Below, in pieces: positions 24,301 to 36,706 of a stretch of 64,000 bases of DNA (positions are counted from its first letter, which is position 1; each line of letters opens with the position of its first letter). The notes beneath the pieces are model-generated. The model had not been told where the DNA came from. It saw only the letters and a program-made list of their open reading frames with translations, and made no database searches. The DNA is taken from positions 9,734,001-9,798,000 of the forward strand of contig OZ234500.1 of assembly GCA_965153455.1 (NCBI GenBank). The letters run 5' to 3'. The position numbers were made by a program, and so were the translations under genes. The stretch is from Sphagnum compactum. Taxonomy: Eukaryota; Bryophyta; Sphagnopsida; Sphagnales.

Positions 24301-26270
24301 AAAAGAAAAAAGAAAAAAAATTATAATGACATTGCTCATAGTTTTTATGCCAAAAACGTGATGTTGCAACTCAAAGAATTTTTGTTGGTAGTCAAAATAG
24401 TAGAAAATGAGATGAGAATTGTCTTCAAACATTTGACACTATTACAAAAAAGTGCACAATTCACCAAATATTGCGCTCCTTTGAAGACTTCAAATTCATC
24501 TATTGACATGGTACAACCACCACAAGTTGTCAAAGTGGAATTTCCCAGATATTGGATGACTTCCGAAAACTAGGATTTGTTTGTGACCTTGGACATCCTC
24601 AAGAAGTATGTACAACACAAGAAAGAACGTGTTATCTCAAAGGCTCAAGATTCGTTTTCAACCTCAAAGAACCACCAGTTGTAAAAAGTGAACAAGTTAC
24701 ACAAAAAGAAAAGAAGTGTTGTTCATTGGACTTCTATTGCTCCCAAGATCACCATAGTACTTTGCCAACTTCAACACATGTTTGTCAAATAACTAAATCA
24801 TTTTGAAATCTTCATTTTGAAAAAAAAAAATTCTTGAAGATTCAACTTTTTTAAAAAGAAAAAAACTATTTGCAATTTTTATAAAAAAATTCAACTTTTT
24901 TGAAACTACTATAATCAATGTTGTAGTTGGCAAGGTAGTTGGGTAGTTTCCAAAGCAAGGTTATGATTCATGACAAAGAAGTTGCAACAATAGTTCACCA
25001 CATCAATGAATTAGATAGAAGCAAAAAGTTTCATACATTATTAGCATTCAACAAAATCTTTCATCTCCAAAATTCAAATACTTAGTTTCTAACATATATT
25101 ATCAACCACCAAATCTTATTTCCATTCTTGCACTTAGTAGATAATATGGGGCCCCATGATTTTTAAACTTGGGTTCAACCTCCCGTTGGATACATAATAA
25201 CTTATAGATATCTTTGTTTATAATGTCATTTCTTAGAAGTGCAAGAGTGCAAACAAGTTCAACATGACAAAATTTGGAGGACACAATAAAAAGTTAAACA
25301 TGAATCCCACATGAAAATTTAAACATTCTAAGTACAAACATAGTTAGAATTTCTCCTTTCAACTTATTCTATAAATTCCAATGCCGTAAGAACTGGTTTA
25401 TATAGGGTTCTTTGCAAAAAGTTTCATATGTTACTTTTACATTATCATTTTGGTCATATGGTCATCCTTGGATCATTTCAAAAACAATCAAGAAATAATT
25501 ATCTCATTTTCAAGTTTAATTATTTTATAAAATTTTCTCTTTTCTATTAACTTTCATAATAATTATCTCCCATCTTTTCTAATAACTACCTCCATTTTAT
25601 AACTACCTTACTCTTTTTTCCTATACACCAACATGGATATAAAAAAACAAATCAACATGTGTCTTTTCATGTCCATGAGATGTATATTAATTTAAATTAA
25701 ATTTGACATTGACATAAATATATTGGGGAACATATTGGGAACATGGTGAGAACTCATTGGGAACCAGGGAAAAATGAAATAAATTCTTCCCCCCTCCCCT
25801 CCCCCCCAAAAAAACTTAAAAATAAAAAAAGCAAGGCACCTTGAGTGCATGCTTGGGCCAAAACATTGGCTGCAAAAAATTTCTCTTCACAAAAGAGTTC
25901 GTCACCATTTTTGGCCTGGGTTAACACCCCTTGCAAAGAACACCCTACTTATTGAGCTTTGATATGAATTTTTTTCTACTAAAGAAAAACATGAACATAA
26001 GATAATTAAAATTTAAAGTGACACGATAATATTCATTTGAGGGAATGGTGTCAAAATGCATTTGGGGATTGAAATCCTGGACGAGAAAAAAACAAAACAA
26101 AACAAAACAAACCCCAAAAAAAGAAAACCACTTGGAGTCTTGGACCCATTGGATAGCCCCTTAAGAAAAAATCAGAATCCGGCACTTGGAACAACTAGGA
26201 CCCAATGCGATGAGAGTACAACAAGTGGCCTCCTGTCATTCGTTATGAAGATTTTGGACACTCCCTTTTC
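21400..26270. other. AT-rich intergenic sequence
   Basis: About 4.9 kb with no recognisable gene. Two adjoining open frames at 24358-24573 and 24552-24806 (+) look slightly more protein-like than their surroundings, but I recognise no family, start context or splice sites. C-runs (21494, 21860, 25790-25807) and an (AT)n run near 22502 are present. Confidence 0.45.
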
Positions 26271-26279
26271 CCACTGACG

Positions 26280-27060
26280 AGTGAGTCATCACGCGGCTGG
26301 CGTTTTCCGCCTTTCTTTCTGCACCGTCGGATATCCGACGATAATTCCTAATTCCGCTTTTTTGCCAGCTGGCACTATATCAGAGGATTATTAGGATTTT
26401 TTTCAATCGCCAGGTTTTACTTGCAACGCTTTGGCGCCAATTTCAGATGTTGAATGCAGTCTCGGGACCTGGATTTAGGGTTAGGTTTAGGGTTAGGGTG
26501 TGTTTTGTATTTACGAGCTGATTGTTGTGCTGTCGTCTAGTGTTGGTGGGTGGCGGCGAGGATGATCACATCAGATCGGCACAAGTCTCAGGAAATTTTG
26601 AAATGCAGCAGATTTGTAAACTCATGTTTGTGGTAAACTTCTGCTGCGATCGATATTTTTTGGTTTGTGAAATCGCCCGGTCTAAGCTAACTTCGTTTGC
26701 TTCTTGGGGGGTCGGATTGGTCGAGGGATGATGAGGAAACAGTGCGTGGACTTGTTCCATTTTGAGAGTTCTTTCTGGTTTTGAATTTAATCGGTTTCTT
26801 GAGAGCCATGCCATGCGGGGATTATAGGAGCAAACTGTAGTTTAGGAGGAATGCAAATTGTTGGTCTGATTGCGGTTGAACTTTATTTGTGTGCGTTTTG
26901 TTTTGTGCTGCGTGCACTGGATGCGACAGGCAAGGTCGAAAAAGTGTTTGGATTTTTGTTTGCTTTACCATATGATGGTGCTAATGCAGAGATGCATTTG
27001 TGCAATTTAGAGTGTAGTTCTCGGACATGCAAATGATGCTACACGTGTATAGGAAGAGCA
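26280..27060 (+). promoter_or_regulatory. GC-richer promoter- or leader-like patch with telomere-type motifs
   Basis: GC content rises sharply against AT-rich flanks, with CpG-containing words (CCGTCGGATATCCGACG, GGCGCC). A telomere-type cluster (TTTAGGGTTAGG…) lies at 26473-26499. This looks like a transcription start region, and possible donor-like GTATGT sites follow (27150), but I could not assemble any coding exons downstream before the NUP54 relic, which is on the other strand. It may be a noncoding transcript or the remaining 5' end of a lost gene. Confidence 0.3.
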
Positions 27061-28432
27061 GAGGCATATTTCTTCTTCAAGAACTTTGCCCATGATGTCA
27101 AACTGACGCAACGCTGATGCATGGGAGATTTGAAGAGAGGTGTTATCTAAGGTATGTGTAGTCTCTTTTTTTTTTTCCTTTCTTTCTTTCTGTCTATATC
27201 CAACCTTCCGCCCTCCCGACGTAGGGCCTATCCTTACTTCTAGTGTCAGTTTACTACAACTATATGCATTTGCCAAAATATAGTTTGTAGGTCAAACTGC
27301 AAATTTGATCTGCAAGCAAACGATGGGTGATGCGTGGGGACTGTGATCCGACGTCAAGGCATGCGATGATGACTTGTAACACATATCAGAGAACGGAATC
27401 CATCTCTAAGATGCTCCTGGATGTTCCTTTCTTCCATGACTCTGATGCATGCTCTTGTAATCAGCAGCAGCAGCATTTTCTCAACGGATTCAATAGGGAT
27501 CAGAGCCAGGCTTGGTCTGTATTTTCTCACCATGTTTGATCCAAGAAAAAAAGTTAAGTGAGAAAGGAGGAAGATCCAACTATTGTAGTTGTTTGTGCAT
27601 TTTCGAACCAATAGTAGTGTAGCTTGCAGTATCATCTTGCAGGATTGCCGAAGGTCATTAGCCACGGCAACACGATGTATGGAAATATAGTACTATGCTT
27701 GTATCAAGGCCATTTTCAATGAGTTGGTACATGTGTAGATATGGAACATAAAAGAATTGCGCAAACAGTGCAGCATATAAGGAATTTTTTGGATGTCCAT
27801 GAACCAGCTTTGTAGTGATTGGTGGTTTGTTATATTGAGTTCTTGACCCCTTTTGATTTGGGGGGCCATAACTTTCTCATTTTTAATCCGTTTTCAACAA
27901 TTTTTAGTATGTTAGATGCACCAAGAGGAGGGGTTCAAGTTTTGTTTGGACACCAGAAACAATGGAGCCACTCCCCTTGGATCCAGCCTGCTCTGAATGA
28001 TGCCTAAGTGTCTGATCACTGGCTGGTCTACCCTAGTTTGTCCTCTCAACCGCCCTGGAAAATTTTGGAAACATCATTATTTTTTTCATTTCAATAGCAT
28101 CATTATTTTTTTCAGCGACATGTGCCCATTAAATAAATGGGTTATTTTGTACCTACCGATGTCACTGCCTTGTGGCCTTTGTTAAGCTGTCAAAAGGTGT
28201 AAAGGTCAATTGGCAATTGATAGTAAATGGACCATGTGATGCAAAGAATTGTCAATGTTTGTTTGGCCCACCTGTTTGTCGCTCATGACACTGATAATTA
28301 AGGAATCGAAAATGCACCCATCAATATAGTGAAAGTGTACTCACAAATGGCTTCCATTTTATGCTAATTTGTTTTCACCACACCATAAACAATTCCCTTT
28401 TTATTTCTGTGTATTTTGAGGGATCTATCCCA

Positions 28433-28458
28433 GCATAAGAACCCTAGGGTTCTTATGC
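28433..28458. repeat. 26-bp perfect palindrome
   Basis: GCATAAGAACCCT followed by its exact reverse complement, without a spacer. A related TTCTTATGCG-GGGAG word occurs at about 47470, suggesting a dispersed repeat end. Confidence 0.7.
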
Positions 28459-28681
28459 GGGGGAGTTCCCCCAATTTAGTATGATCACATGTCCCCATGA
28501 AGATATTTCTTTTCTACTGAATGAGAAAGAAGGGCGGAAATTTAAAAAAAGAGTCCTTAATGTAAGGGGTGGTCCTTGTACTTGTGTGTTTTCTTGAGGT
28601 TTGGGAACACCCTTGGGCTCATGCCCTCAAATGCCCCCCTCTTAGGAAAATGCATTGTACAAGAACATTCCTTACAACATT

Positions 28682-28877
28682 AGCATTCCTTCCGCAAAGT
28701 GAGTTACCTTTTGAGGATTTGAAAAGCAACTAATTCCTTCCATTACTTAGCATTCCTTAAGCAAAGTGAGTTACCTTTTGAGGATTTGAAGGGCATTGTT
28801 CTTTACGACATTACTAATTACCCTTCCACTATGTGGCATTCCTTAAGCAATGTGAGTTACTGTTTGAGGATTTGAAA
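28682..28877. repeat. 42-bp repeat, three interspersed copies
   Basis: Copies at 28682-28723, 28749-28790 and 28836-28877 share the core GCAAAGTGAGTTACCTTTTG plus flanks. They are separated by diverged spacers of 25 and 45 bp. Confidence 0.85.
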
Positions 28878-29339
28878 AGCGAGGTCACAAGAATGTGGCA
28901 CTGATAGGGTATGTAGACAGTTGAGTGAACACTTAAGCTTTCTAAGAGCATGTGTTCATTCTTTTGTCCTATTCAACTCTGCAAGTTCCAAGGGTTTAAG
29001 CAACCCTTCATTTGGAGCTTCTATAGCTATTGACAGACTTGCATGTAGGCTTGAAATGAGCAAGATAAAACCTTCCAAAGTAAGGTGGGTGGATACAAAA
29101 AAGTAATCCAACTTGTGAACACATATTAGGTAGTAGCACCCAATATGATCATAATAATCATATTAAGTAAATCAGACTTTTCATCCACAACTCAATCCAA
29201 GTTGAAGCTGATTTCTTAAAAAAAATTCAATTGATTATGAATTTGCGAAGAATTGTAATAGGGGTACCACCTTGTGCAAGTAAAAGTTAGGTAGAAAAGT
29301 GAAAATAGGACTGCAACAAACCATTGTGGCTAGCTATGG

Positions 29340-29409
29340 GACAAGAATCCAGTGCCAAAGTGTCTCCTATTGGATTGCACAGGAGACAGTTTGGCGCTGG
29401 ATTCCTGTC
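29340..29409. ncRNA. Candidate microRNA-like hairpin
   Basis: Two 29-nt arms (29340-29368 and 29381-29409) enclose a 12-nt loop. 26 of 29 positions pair by Watson-Crick rules, one is G-U and two are mismatches. The left arm begins GACAAGAATCCAGTGCCAAA; the right arm contains TTTGGCGCTGGATTCCTGTC. The short loop, near-perfect stem and isolated mismatches are what a plant miRNA fold-back needs, but the stem ends abruptly and the arms match no miRNA family I know. It could equally be a small fold-back repeat. Confidence 0.35.
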
Positions 29410-29807
29410 TTCTGTGTCTTTTGTGTAGGATTGTTATTGCAAGGTGAATAACTGATGTTGTAACCTGGAGCATCTCAAGAATTATACTAGAATTGTTTCA
29501 CGAGAGTGGCAGTGTTTCTTGCATTGTTCTATGTCCAGCAACTTACCTCTAAGGGTATAAGATTGAAGCTTCAAGAGTCTGGGACATTGATCGTCCATCC
29601 AGAACCTCATCAACAAAATGGTGGTAGTGAAAATTATTCCCTTTGGAAGCAATGTTCAAGATTTGACCACTCATTGAAAACCAGAAAAGACTTCTCATTC
29701 TCCTGATTTCATTACACAAATTTGATAAGGCTACCAGTTATGCTGATCAGTGTTCCGGAAGAGAAAGAAGATTAAATCAACTAATGTGCTACATGCTCAC
29801 GCTGAGG

Positions 29808-32521
29808 CTACAGAAGCCTAGTGCAGAACTTTCTGGAGGGAACAATTGCTAGATTTCCAGTGTTTCTCTGGGAGTTCTTACCAGTCTGGTCAGTTGTCCT
29901 TTCTGTGTCCTCTGATGTGATAATTTCAATATCCCACATATCCCTTTTGAGCACTAAAGCCCGACAAGAGATTGCCTGTGTTTGCTGCTGGAGCACCTAA
30001 GAGAAGCATGGAAAATAGCAGCCCATGATTCACTTTGAAAGACTGAGATATGAACTCTGAAAGGCCATGTCCACCATTCATTGTTTCACATCACCTGGAT
30101 TGAGATTACAGCATAAATGGTCAAAGGGAAGATCCTCCTGAGTGGAAATGGAGTGGCTCTTGAACATTATGTACTTATCAGATCATACCTTGTGAATTTT
30201 AGCAAGGCTCTTTCAGTTGAGCCTCTCCTTGAGTTAATGCCATGTGGAAGAAATCTCAAATCAATGCTTATAGGCTCAGAACAAGAAGATCCTTAAGAGA
30301 TGAGCCTCAGGTTGGTCACAGACTCAATAGAGCAAAAAGCTCATGATCTTCATATGTGAAAATAGCTGAGAAAACATATGGCATCTTGCAAATCACACAA
30401 AGCATGTGACCAAACATATCAGGCGTGATAAACAACATTAAGCTTCAAAACATGACATTGAAGCTCCTGCTCCTTCTGATTTAGGTGCTGAATCCATGAG
30501 AGAGTGTCTGTTTCAAAATGCTACCATAACTGCAAAATGGACTTATCCATGCAGGCTAAGAGAATAGAACTGTTGCGTAATTTGGCAGATGACAGCAAGA
30601 GAAGAAAAGGAGGTCAAAGTCTTTGTGTAGCAACTAGAGGCAATGGCCTCACAGCAGAAAAAGCCTTTGTTGTCACATGTGAAGTCCCTGTTGGTTGTGG
30701 GGTATGATCAGGAAGGACACTTCTGCAATGTCAAAAGCCTTTTCCTTACATAACAAATGACAATCTGGTACTGAAAAACTGAAGGAGAAATATACCAGCT
30801 TCACATTGGCTTCTGTAGCCTGTAGTCACTGGACATCAATGTTTCAGCAGAGCCTTTGGAGTTCATCAAAGACTTGATGTTTATATTCAGCAGTTAAAAG
30901 GGGGCTAAGTGACAACATTACTCTAACCTGTTGTGTGAGGTTTTTGAACCATGCACTGATTCCGGCCATAACCATGCTGTATCATTGCTGTCCATGCCCT
31001 CAAGTTTGTTCATCGCCTCAGCCTACATTATTCTCAGAACCAAAAACAATGAGATAACTGCATTGAGGTTGCATGTTCTAATTGGCCTAATAGAGGGCTG
31101 GCAAGCACTTGGACTCTGAGAGCACAGCAGCTGCTTCACACTGCCAGTTTGCTGGAACATTGCTACTGCAGTACTAGGTGCATAAATTAATCATCTACTG
31201 TGTGAAGTGAAAATGTACATTTTACTATCCACCACATGCTGAAATCTGACAATATGAGCCAGAAAGCCTGTCTTTGGAACTAGGACTTTATTTGCACCTG
31301 ACTACAGAAACCCAGATTGCATTTTGAGAAATATATCTATTGAGGAATCTCAATTCTCACAATCAAGAAAGAGTGAAGCAAGGTTAACACTTCTTCAGTA
31401 ACCCACAGAAATTTCCAGAGAAGGAAAGACAAAACTGAGAACAAAGGACCAAGAAACAAAAACCAAACAAGGATAGAAAAACAAAAAAAACATGAATGGA
31501 GCATGAACAATAGTGCCAGCCTTACACTTGTTCAGGGACCATCAACAGTAACATGTATGGTAGTGACTTCTCTCTGTCACAACTTTCCCACCGACTTCAT
31601 CAGCTCCCTACAGTGGGTAAAGGCCAGTGTAAACACTAACCTGTGTACTGAGTTTCTGCTGCAAATCTGGAAGCAACAGGAAGACTCAGCCATGCTACTG
31701 GCTAGCAACAAACAACCCAGCTTGCATTTTGAGAAAGTGGGAAAGAGAGTTGCTGAGCCATTATACTCTACAAGATTTTCTGCAGACAGCATTCAAGAGT
31801 ATTATCTGATAGCCTATCAAATACATAAAATCAGGTACACATCAAAAGGCTAAAGATGTGGCAGAAGTGTGCTTACATCAGAGACACCGGCTGGCTTGAC
31901 ACATGCTGCTGGGTATGTGACACTGAGTAGCAAATGCTGTATCCACCCATGTGAGCACCTAAGCTTTTCACTGTATTACAGAAAACACATGCTTATGAAA
32001 CCTCTTTGGACACAGAACATACCATGAAATCTACAGAAATGAGGGATTCCTGCGAACCACATCCACTTCTTCACATATATACAATATCTTCACACAAAAT
32101 TTGGTAAAAAAGCTTTGAAGAAATGAGAGCTCAAACCTTGCATGCATATTGAGGATTTCCAGGCTCACCCTTGTAGGCATCAACTATTGCCTGCATCCCA
32201 AAGGATTATCTTGTTAGTGTCCTGATTTGGTAGCAGCAAAGTCCTCACAATCACAGTAGCACACAAGTTTTTTAAGTATTCCAGCAGTTTACAGTCAAAT
32301 CTCTTTTTAAAAAATTGAAGTTACCTCATAAAGACTCTGTTGAGGCTAACAACTTTTTCACCAAGATGGTGATGGTCATGAATTACTTGAATTTCTCAAT
32401 CAGGAAGAGGCACAACCAATGGCACAATTGGCGCCATTTGGGTGGTGATCTGTGCATTATTGAAAAATGAACTCTGCTGTTGAGGAATTCCAAATGGTTG
32501 AGACTGAGAAGATGGATGTGA
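29808..32521 (-). pseudogene. Degenerate NUP54 nucleoporin gene
   Basis: Minus-strand exon remnants follow plant NUP54 in order. 32521-32387: FG-type stretch QPFGIPQQQSSFFNNAQITT then QMAPIVPLVVPLPD, TGA stop, EIQ. 32190-32137: AIVDAYKGEPGNPQYACK. 31936-31877: HLLLSVTYPAACVKPAGVSD. About 30860-30788: broken DEVLVSDRDR…NVK region. About 30520-30425: HFETDTLSWIQHLNQKEQEL. About 30260-30190: LTQGEAQLKE. 29987-29808: QTQAISCRALVLKRDMWDIE. NUP54 is a central-channel nucleoporin with an FG N-terminus and a coiled-coil alpha-helical C-terminus. The first three remnants keep GT-AG borders and matching phases, but codon 42 of the first is TGA where Arg (CGA) is expected. Later exons carry frameshifts and stops, and the exon after …VKPAGVSD is barely traceable. 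The FG-rich 5' end is not found; a MITE lies just upstream. Confidence 0.8.
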
Positions 32522-32956
32522 CTGAAACAAACCAAATAGACGACACGGAGTGTGGGTGTTTGTTGAGATTACCCAAACAGTGAGCCCATTGCTTGCTGTC
32601 CTAAATAACCAACATTAAATTTCAGTAAAAGAACATTAAAACATTATGACTTAATCTTCAAACCTTAAGCCTACCACAGCCAAAACTACAAGTTCTGAGC
32701 AAATAGGTTGTATGTTGCCTGTATCTGCTCAGTTTGTGTTCAGACATCAATCTCTCTTTTTAAACCTTGGGTTCAACCAGCTCTCAATTAATCCAAATAA
32801 CAGTAAAGGCTCAATTAGGCAAGTGTTCGCATTGCTGCTACGATCACCGCAGTTCCATCTCCACACATTACGACTATCAACTAGTTGTTACTGTCTGGCA
32901 AAGACTAGCACTTTCCATTTTGTCTTACAGAAGCTAACAATAACCGCACAAAACCT

Positions 32957-33350
32957 TACTTAGACTCACTTTAGACAAGGAGTCCAGGCCAACGTTCAAC
33001 TCAAATCAAGCATTCCTATTGTGCAAAAGTTGAAATCAGCTCCCAAGGGCTTTACACTAAGAGTCAAGGCTGAAATTGAAAAAAAAAATTCAATCTGCCC
33101 CAAGTTACTAATAAATGCTAACTTTAGGGCCTTGTATATGGCCCCAACTTCCAAGGCTTAAAAAGGATACCAATGAATTGGGAAGCCAATTTGCAACCCT
33201 TGGGGCCAATGTCCCAGCATTTATTAATATCCTGACACCAATGTTTTAGCATTTATTAGTAACTTGGTCCCAAACAACAAGCCAAAAATGCTGAAAGTTG
33301 GCCTCAAGCTTTTCCAGCCCTGACTCCTAGTCTAAAGTGGGCCTTGGGCC
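32957..33350. mobile_element. Tourist-like MITE (PIF/Harbinger type), copy 2
   Basis: The left end CTCACTTTAGACAAGGAGTC and the right end GACTCCTAGTCTAAAGTGGG form inverted repeats of about 24 bp. The flanks are TTA on the left and TTG on the right, a near match to a TWA duplication. The interior aligns, reversed, with the copy at 51910-52254 over almost its full length (shared blocks TTTGCAACCC, CAGCATTTATTA, GGGGCCAATG). Confidence 0.8.
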
Positions 33351-34649
33351 CCTATAGACCCCACACACATTATAACACAATTTGCTTGGTGGTACTCATG
33401 CAATATACAAATTATATTATTTTTGTATGTTTTGACATTTTTACATATGATGCAACTTAAAATTTGATGAGTGACATCGTATTGGACATATAAAACATCA
33501 ATGTGTTATAGCTGAATAACATACTTATTGCAGCTAGTCACAATTTTACCCTATTTGAACGAGCAAATTAGATCAAGGTATGATCACACAAACATTTGAC
33601 ACACGAAATAATGCAAAAACCTTGAAACACCTTGATACCATCAGTTCAGAAGTAAGGGAAAAAAGACAACAAGGTATACAACTTACATCAAGTGGTGAAC
33701 ATACTCAAAATTCAGTCCCACAAAATAAGAAACAAATAATTGAAATTGTACTCATAAATCTTTTATAGAGTCGTATTATCATCAAGCCTTGTTGATCATT
33801 CATATATGCAGCCATGTATTACTTTGACACATTTGTCATCAGCAAACTCAGAACACAATTTACCCTACACAAAATTAGATGGTTGTTGATTTGTGATCAA
33901 AACCCCAACAGACACCCATATTGTCCACATAACTAGATCATGCAACAACTGTCCAAACACATTCCCTACAATTCCATCATGATCCAATTCATAGAGCTTA
34001 TCCTTGCTTGGTGTGCATCATTCAAAACATTGCAAATTGCCATGTAATTAAAAAATAAAAAATAACAACTTCAACACCTATAAACCACAAACAGATAAAC
34101 CACTACCACAAATTAGTTCAACTCACATAACAACTTGTAAATGCACAACCCTAGAATTTACATTCCTTAACCTTAGGCCTAATAGCTCCCACATATAAGT
34201 CAATTGTAATTATTTATTACATCCATTAAAACCTCTACTTTGATCTACCCTTGCATAGAGTATTGATTTAGAAAAGGCAAAGTAGAAAAAAAATATTACT
34301 CGCCAACATTCCAATGCACAAATGATTCTCTAGCTTTGCCAAAAAATAAGGCCAATAGATTTCAAAATTTGAAAGTCGCCATGATACATTGCACACCTTG
34401 CAGGCTTCCCATATTTGCCATTACATAGTTTGTGACACATTAACCAATTTTGGTGTTTAGCTTGCACATTCTACATAATGATGCAAGTAGGGGATTCATG
34501 TAAAACTTTCCTACAAAGCAAAATTTACCTTGTCCAAAAATGTACTATCTCAAGTTTTGTTGAAGTTTTAGTCTTGTTTCAACTATAAAATTGACTTAGA
34601 TTCAAGTACTTACCAATTAGGAACTAACATCAAGCTAGAATTTAGTAAC

Positions 34650-36640
34650 TGCAAGGGCCTCCTCTAGAAGTTGGTAAACAATTTCATCTCTTTCACTTGG
34701 TGATGAGCTAGCAATATTGGAAACTTGCATGCTAATACCAAGTGGGTGTAAATAAATGTTACATGTGAATTGCATAAATATACATAGTCATTCTCATTGC
34801 ACCCCCACTTTTGATAGTAGAGTTTAGAAATTACATGACCTTCAACATCAAATTCACCACCCTAGGCACAAGTGAATTTGTCTTGGATAGTATGGCTTGT
34901 TTGCTAGCATTGTAAAATATAAAACTCAACACTTTCATCATTGCCTTCCTATGCTAGAACAACAAAATTGTCCCCCACACTTACTAATGCAGCCATAACT
35001 TCCCCATCACCTTCATGTTCCCCTGCACTAGGTTCCTCCATAGCCTTTGCCCACGCACATAGTTAATGTCTTTTGGCTAAAGTTTAATAAGCCACCACAA
35101 TGGGATAAAGTTAGTGTCTTTTGGCTGAAGTTTAATAGGCCACCACAATGGGATATGTGAGGTTACTTCACATTTCTCCCAATATTGATCAACACAAGGG
35201 GAACAAAAACATGACAAAGGCCTCACAAGTAGTTTAGTTGGATTAGTAAAGGAAAAACAAAGATGGAATGTAGCTTTTGTGAGCTAGGTATGCGATCACA
35301 CAAATGAGGGTTTGATCAATCAACATTGATAGGTTCACATTCCAAAAATGTTTGGTGATAGAAAACTCACTTCCCTCATATGCGCTAGGTGTCCGAGAGG
35401 AAATTTCAACCTCCTTTAGAAATTGCACAACATTAGTTGCATGTTGTAGCCTCTTTTATTGGATTGTGGAGTTGATATACTTTTAAGGCCCTCACAATTG
35501 CACTTGCACCATCCACTCCCCCTTCCCATGCCTTGTACCAAAATAATGTAAGTTCACTTTGCAACTCGAGGTTAAACATGGGTATTGAGCCACAAAATAC
35601 ATAGCTCTTGAACCCTTGAATTGATTTACACATTTGTCATTCCAAATTACATGTTGTGGTGTCATACCCTGATTTGTAAACCAATTCCAATGTTGTAGTA
35701 AACAATGTTGAACAAATAAAATATCATGCTCTTGACCATCAGAAATATAGAAATGAGTATCAATGATGAACCTCTAACCTTCATCATTAGATCCATTTGT
35801 AAGGTCCATTTTGCACGTGATGTCCATTAGTATTGTGACATAAAATGAGTGCTAATGCATTGACTTATCTCATTCCGGATCTGAAATGTGTAATTTTCAA
35901 TGAAATCAATGTGTGATAAAATGCAATCTGAAGGCAAGTTAGCCATAGCCAACCTAAATTGAGTATATTGCCATCTTGCCACAAAGTTGTGAGTGATAAG
36001 TTGTTGTAATTTGGGTCATAAGGAATCTAGGAACATAAAAGTTGTAGTTTTTTTTAACATTTTTTTAATCCTTTTTTTTTTTGTCTCCTTTCATTTGTCA
36101 CCCTAGTAGTATTTTGCTTGAAACATCTCCAAGCCACTATTGAAGAACCATCTACACAACAATCATTAGGACATATTGGCAATTAACCCACCCCACATTT
36201 TGCACATTCCCCCATGAGGCAATCCAACTTGTGCCACTTTTCAAATTCCCTTTTGGGCAAACACAGTCTTCCCACAATTTTGTCACCCCCTTGTACACTT
36301 TGGTATGGGTTACATAAGTGTTATGTGCCATAACCTCACCTTGCCCATAGACTACATATTGACATACAAGCATTTGACACATGCGATCCCTTTATGCCAT
36401 CCTTCAAGTTATATCAACCCTTGCACCAACAAAGCAAATTCAACATGGTACTTGTAGCAATAAACAATCTTGTCCTTGCGTTGTTTTACAAAGTAAGGCT
36501 TTACACTTTCAAACTTCCTTTGCCAATTTTTTGCCTTGGTATGGGCAACTATAAACCAAAGGTAGAATGAAGTCTCCAAATAATAAATCTTTCATAACTT
36601 TTAGACATTTAGTTAACCTTATAATCCCAATGACTACATT
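34650..36640 (-). pseudogene. Decayed RNase-H-like transposase gene, main part
   Basis: Minus-strand conceptual translation gives an ordered run of recognisable segments in broken frames: YKYHVEFALLVQGL; CVCPK…EFEKWHKLDCLMGECAKCGV…LPICPND; QFRLAMANLPSDCI…DFIENYTFQIRNEIS; GMTPQHVIWNDKCVNQFKGS; NLHYFGTRHGKGEW; GDNFVVLA…EGNDESVEFYIL; KLYYQKWGCNENDYVYL. I recall this architecture from unnamed repetitive plant proteins: a Cys/His cluster, then ‘ENYSF..KNE’, ‘W.DGC..QFK’ and ‘GHGKGE.DG’, likely an RNase-H-like catalytic core. I do not know a settled family name. Many stops and frameshifts show it is dead. It contains a 47-bp tandem duplication (35061-35107 / 35109-35155). The upstream part of the same gene continues beyond the CACTA insertion at 39421-39565. 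Confidence 0.6.
35061..35155. repeat. 47-bp tandem duplication
   Basis: 35061-35107 and 35109-35155 are near-identical (AGTTAATGTCTTTTGGCTAA… versus AGTTAGTGTCTTTTGGCTGA…) and lie inside the decayed transposase gene. Confidence 0.9.
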
Positions 36641-36706
36641 AGGTATTTTGTCTATCAAATTTTTGTCATATCCTATCCATTGACTTCTCTATCTAGCCCT
36701 AACTTA

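Noticed and set aside
24358-24806. Two adjoining plus-strand frames as a possible gene relic
   Set aside because: Slightly protein-like, but no family, start context or neighbouring exons could be recognised.
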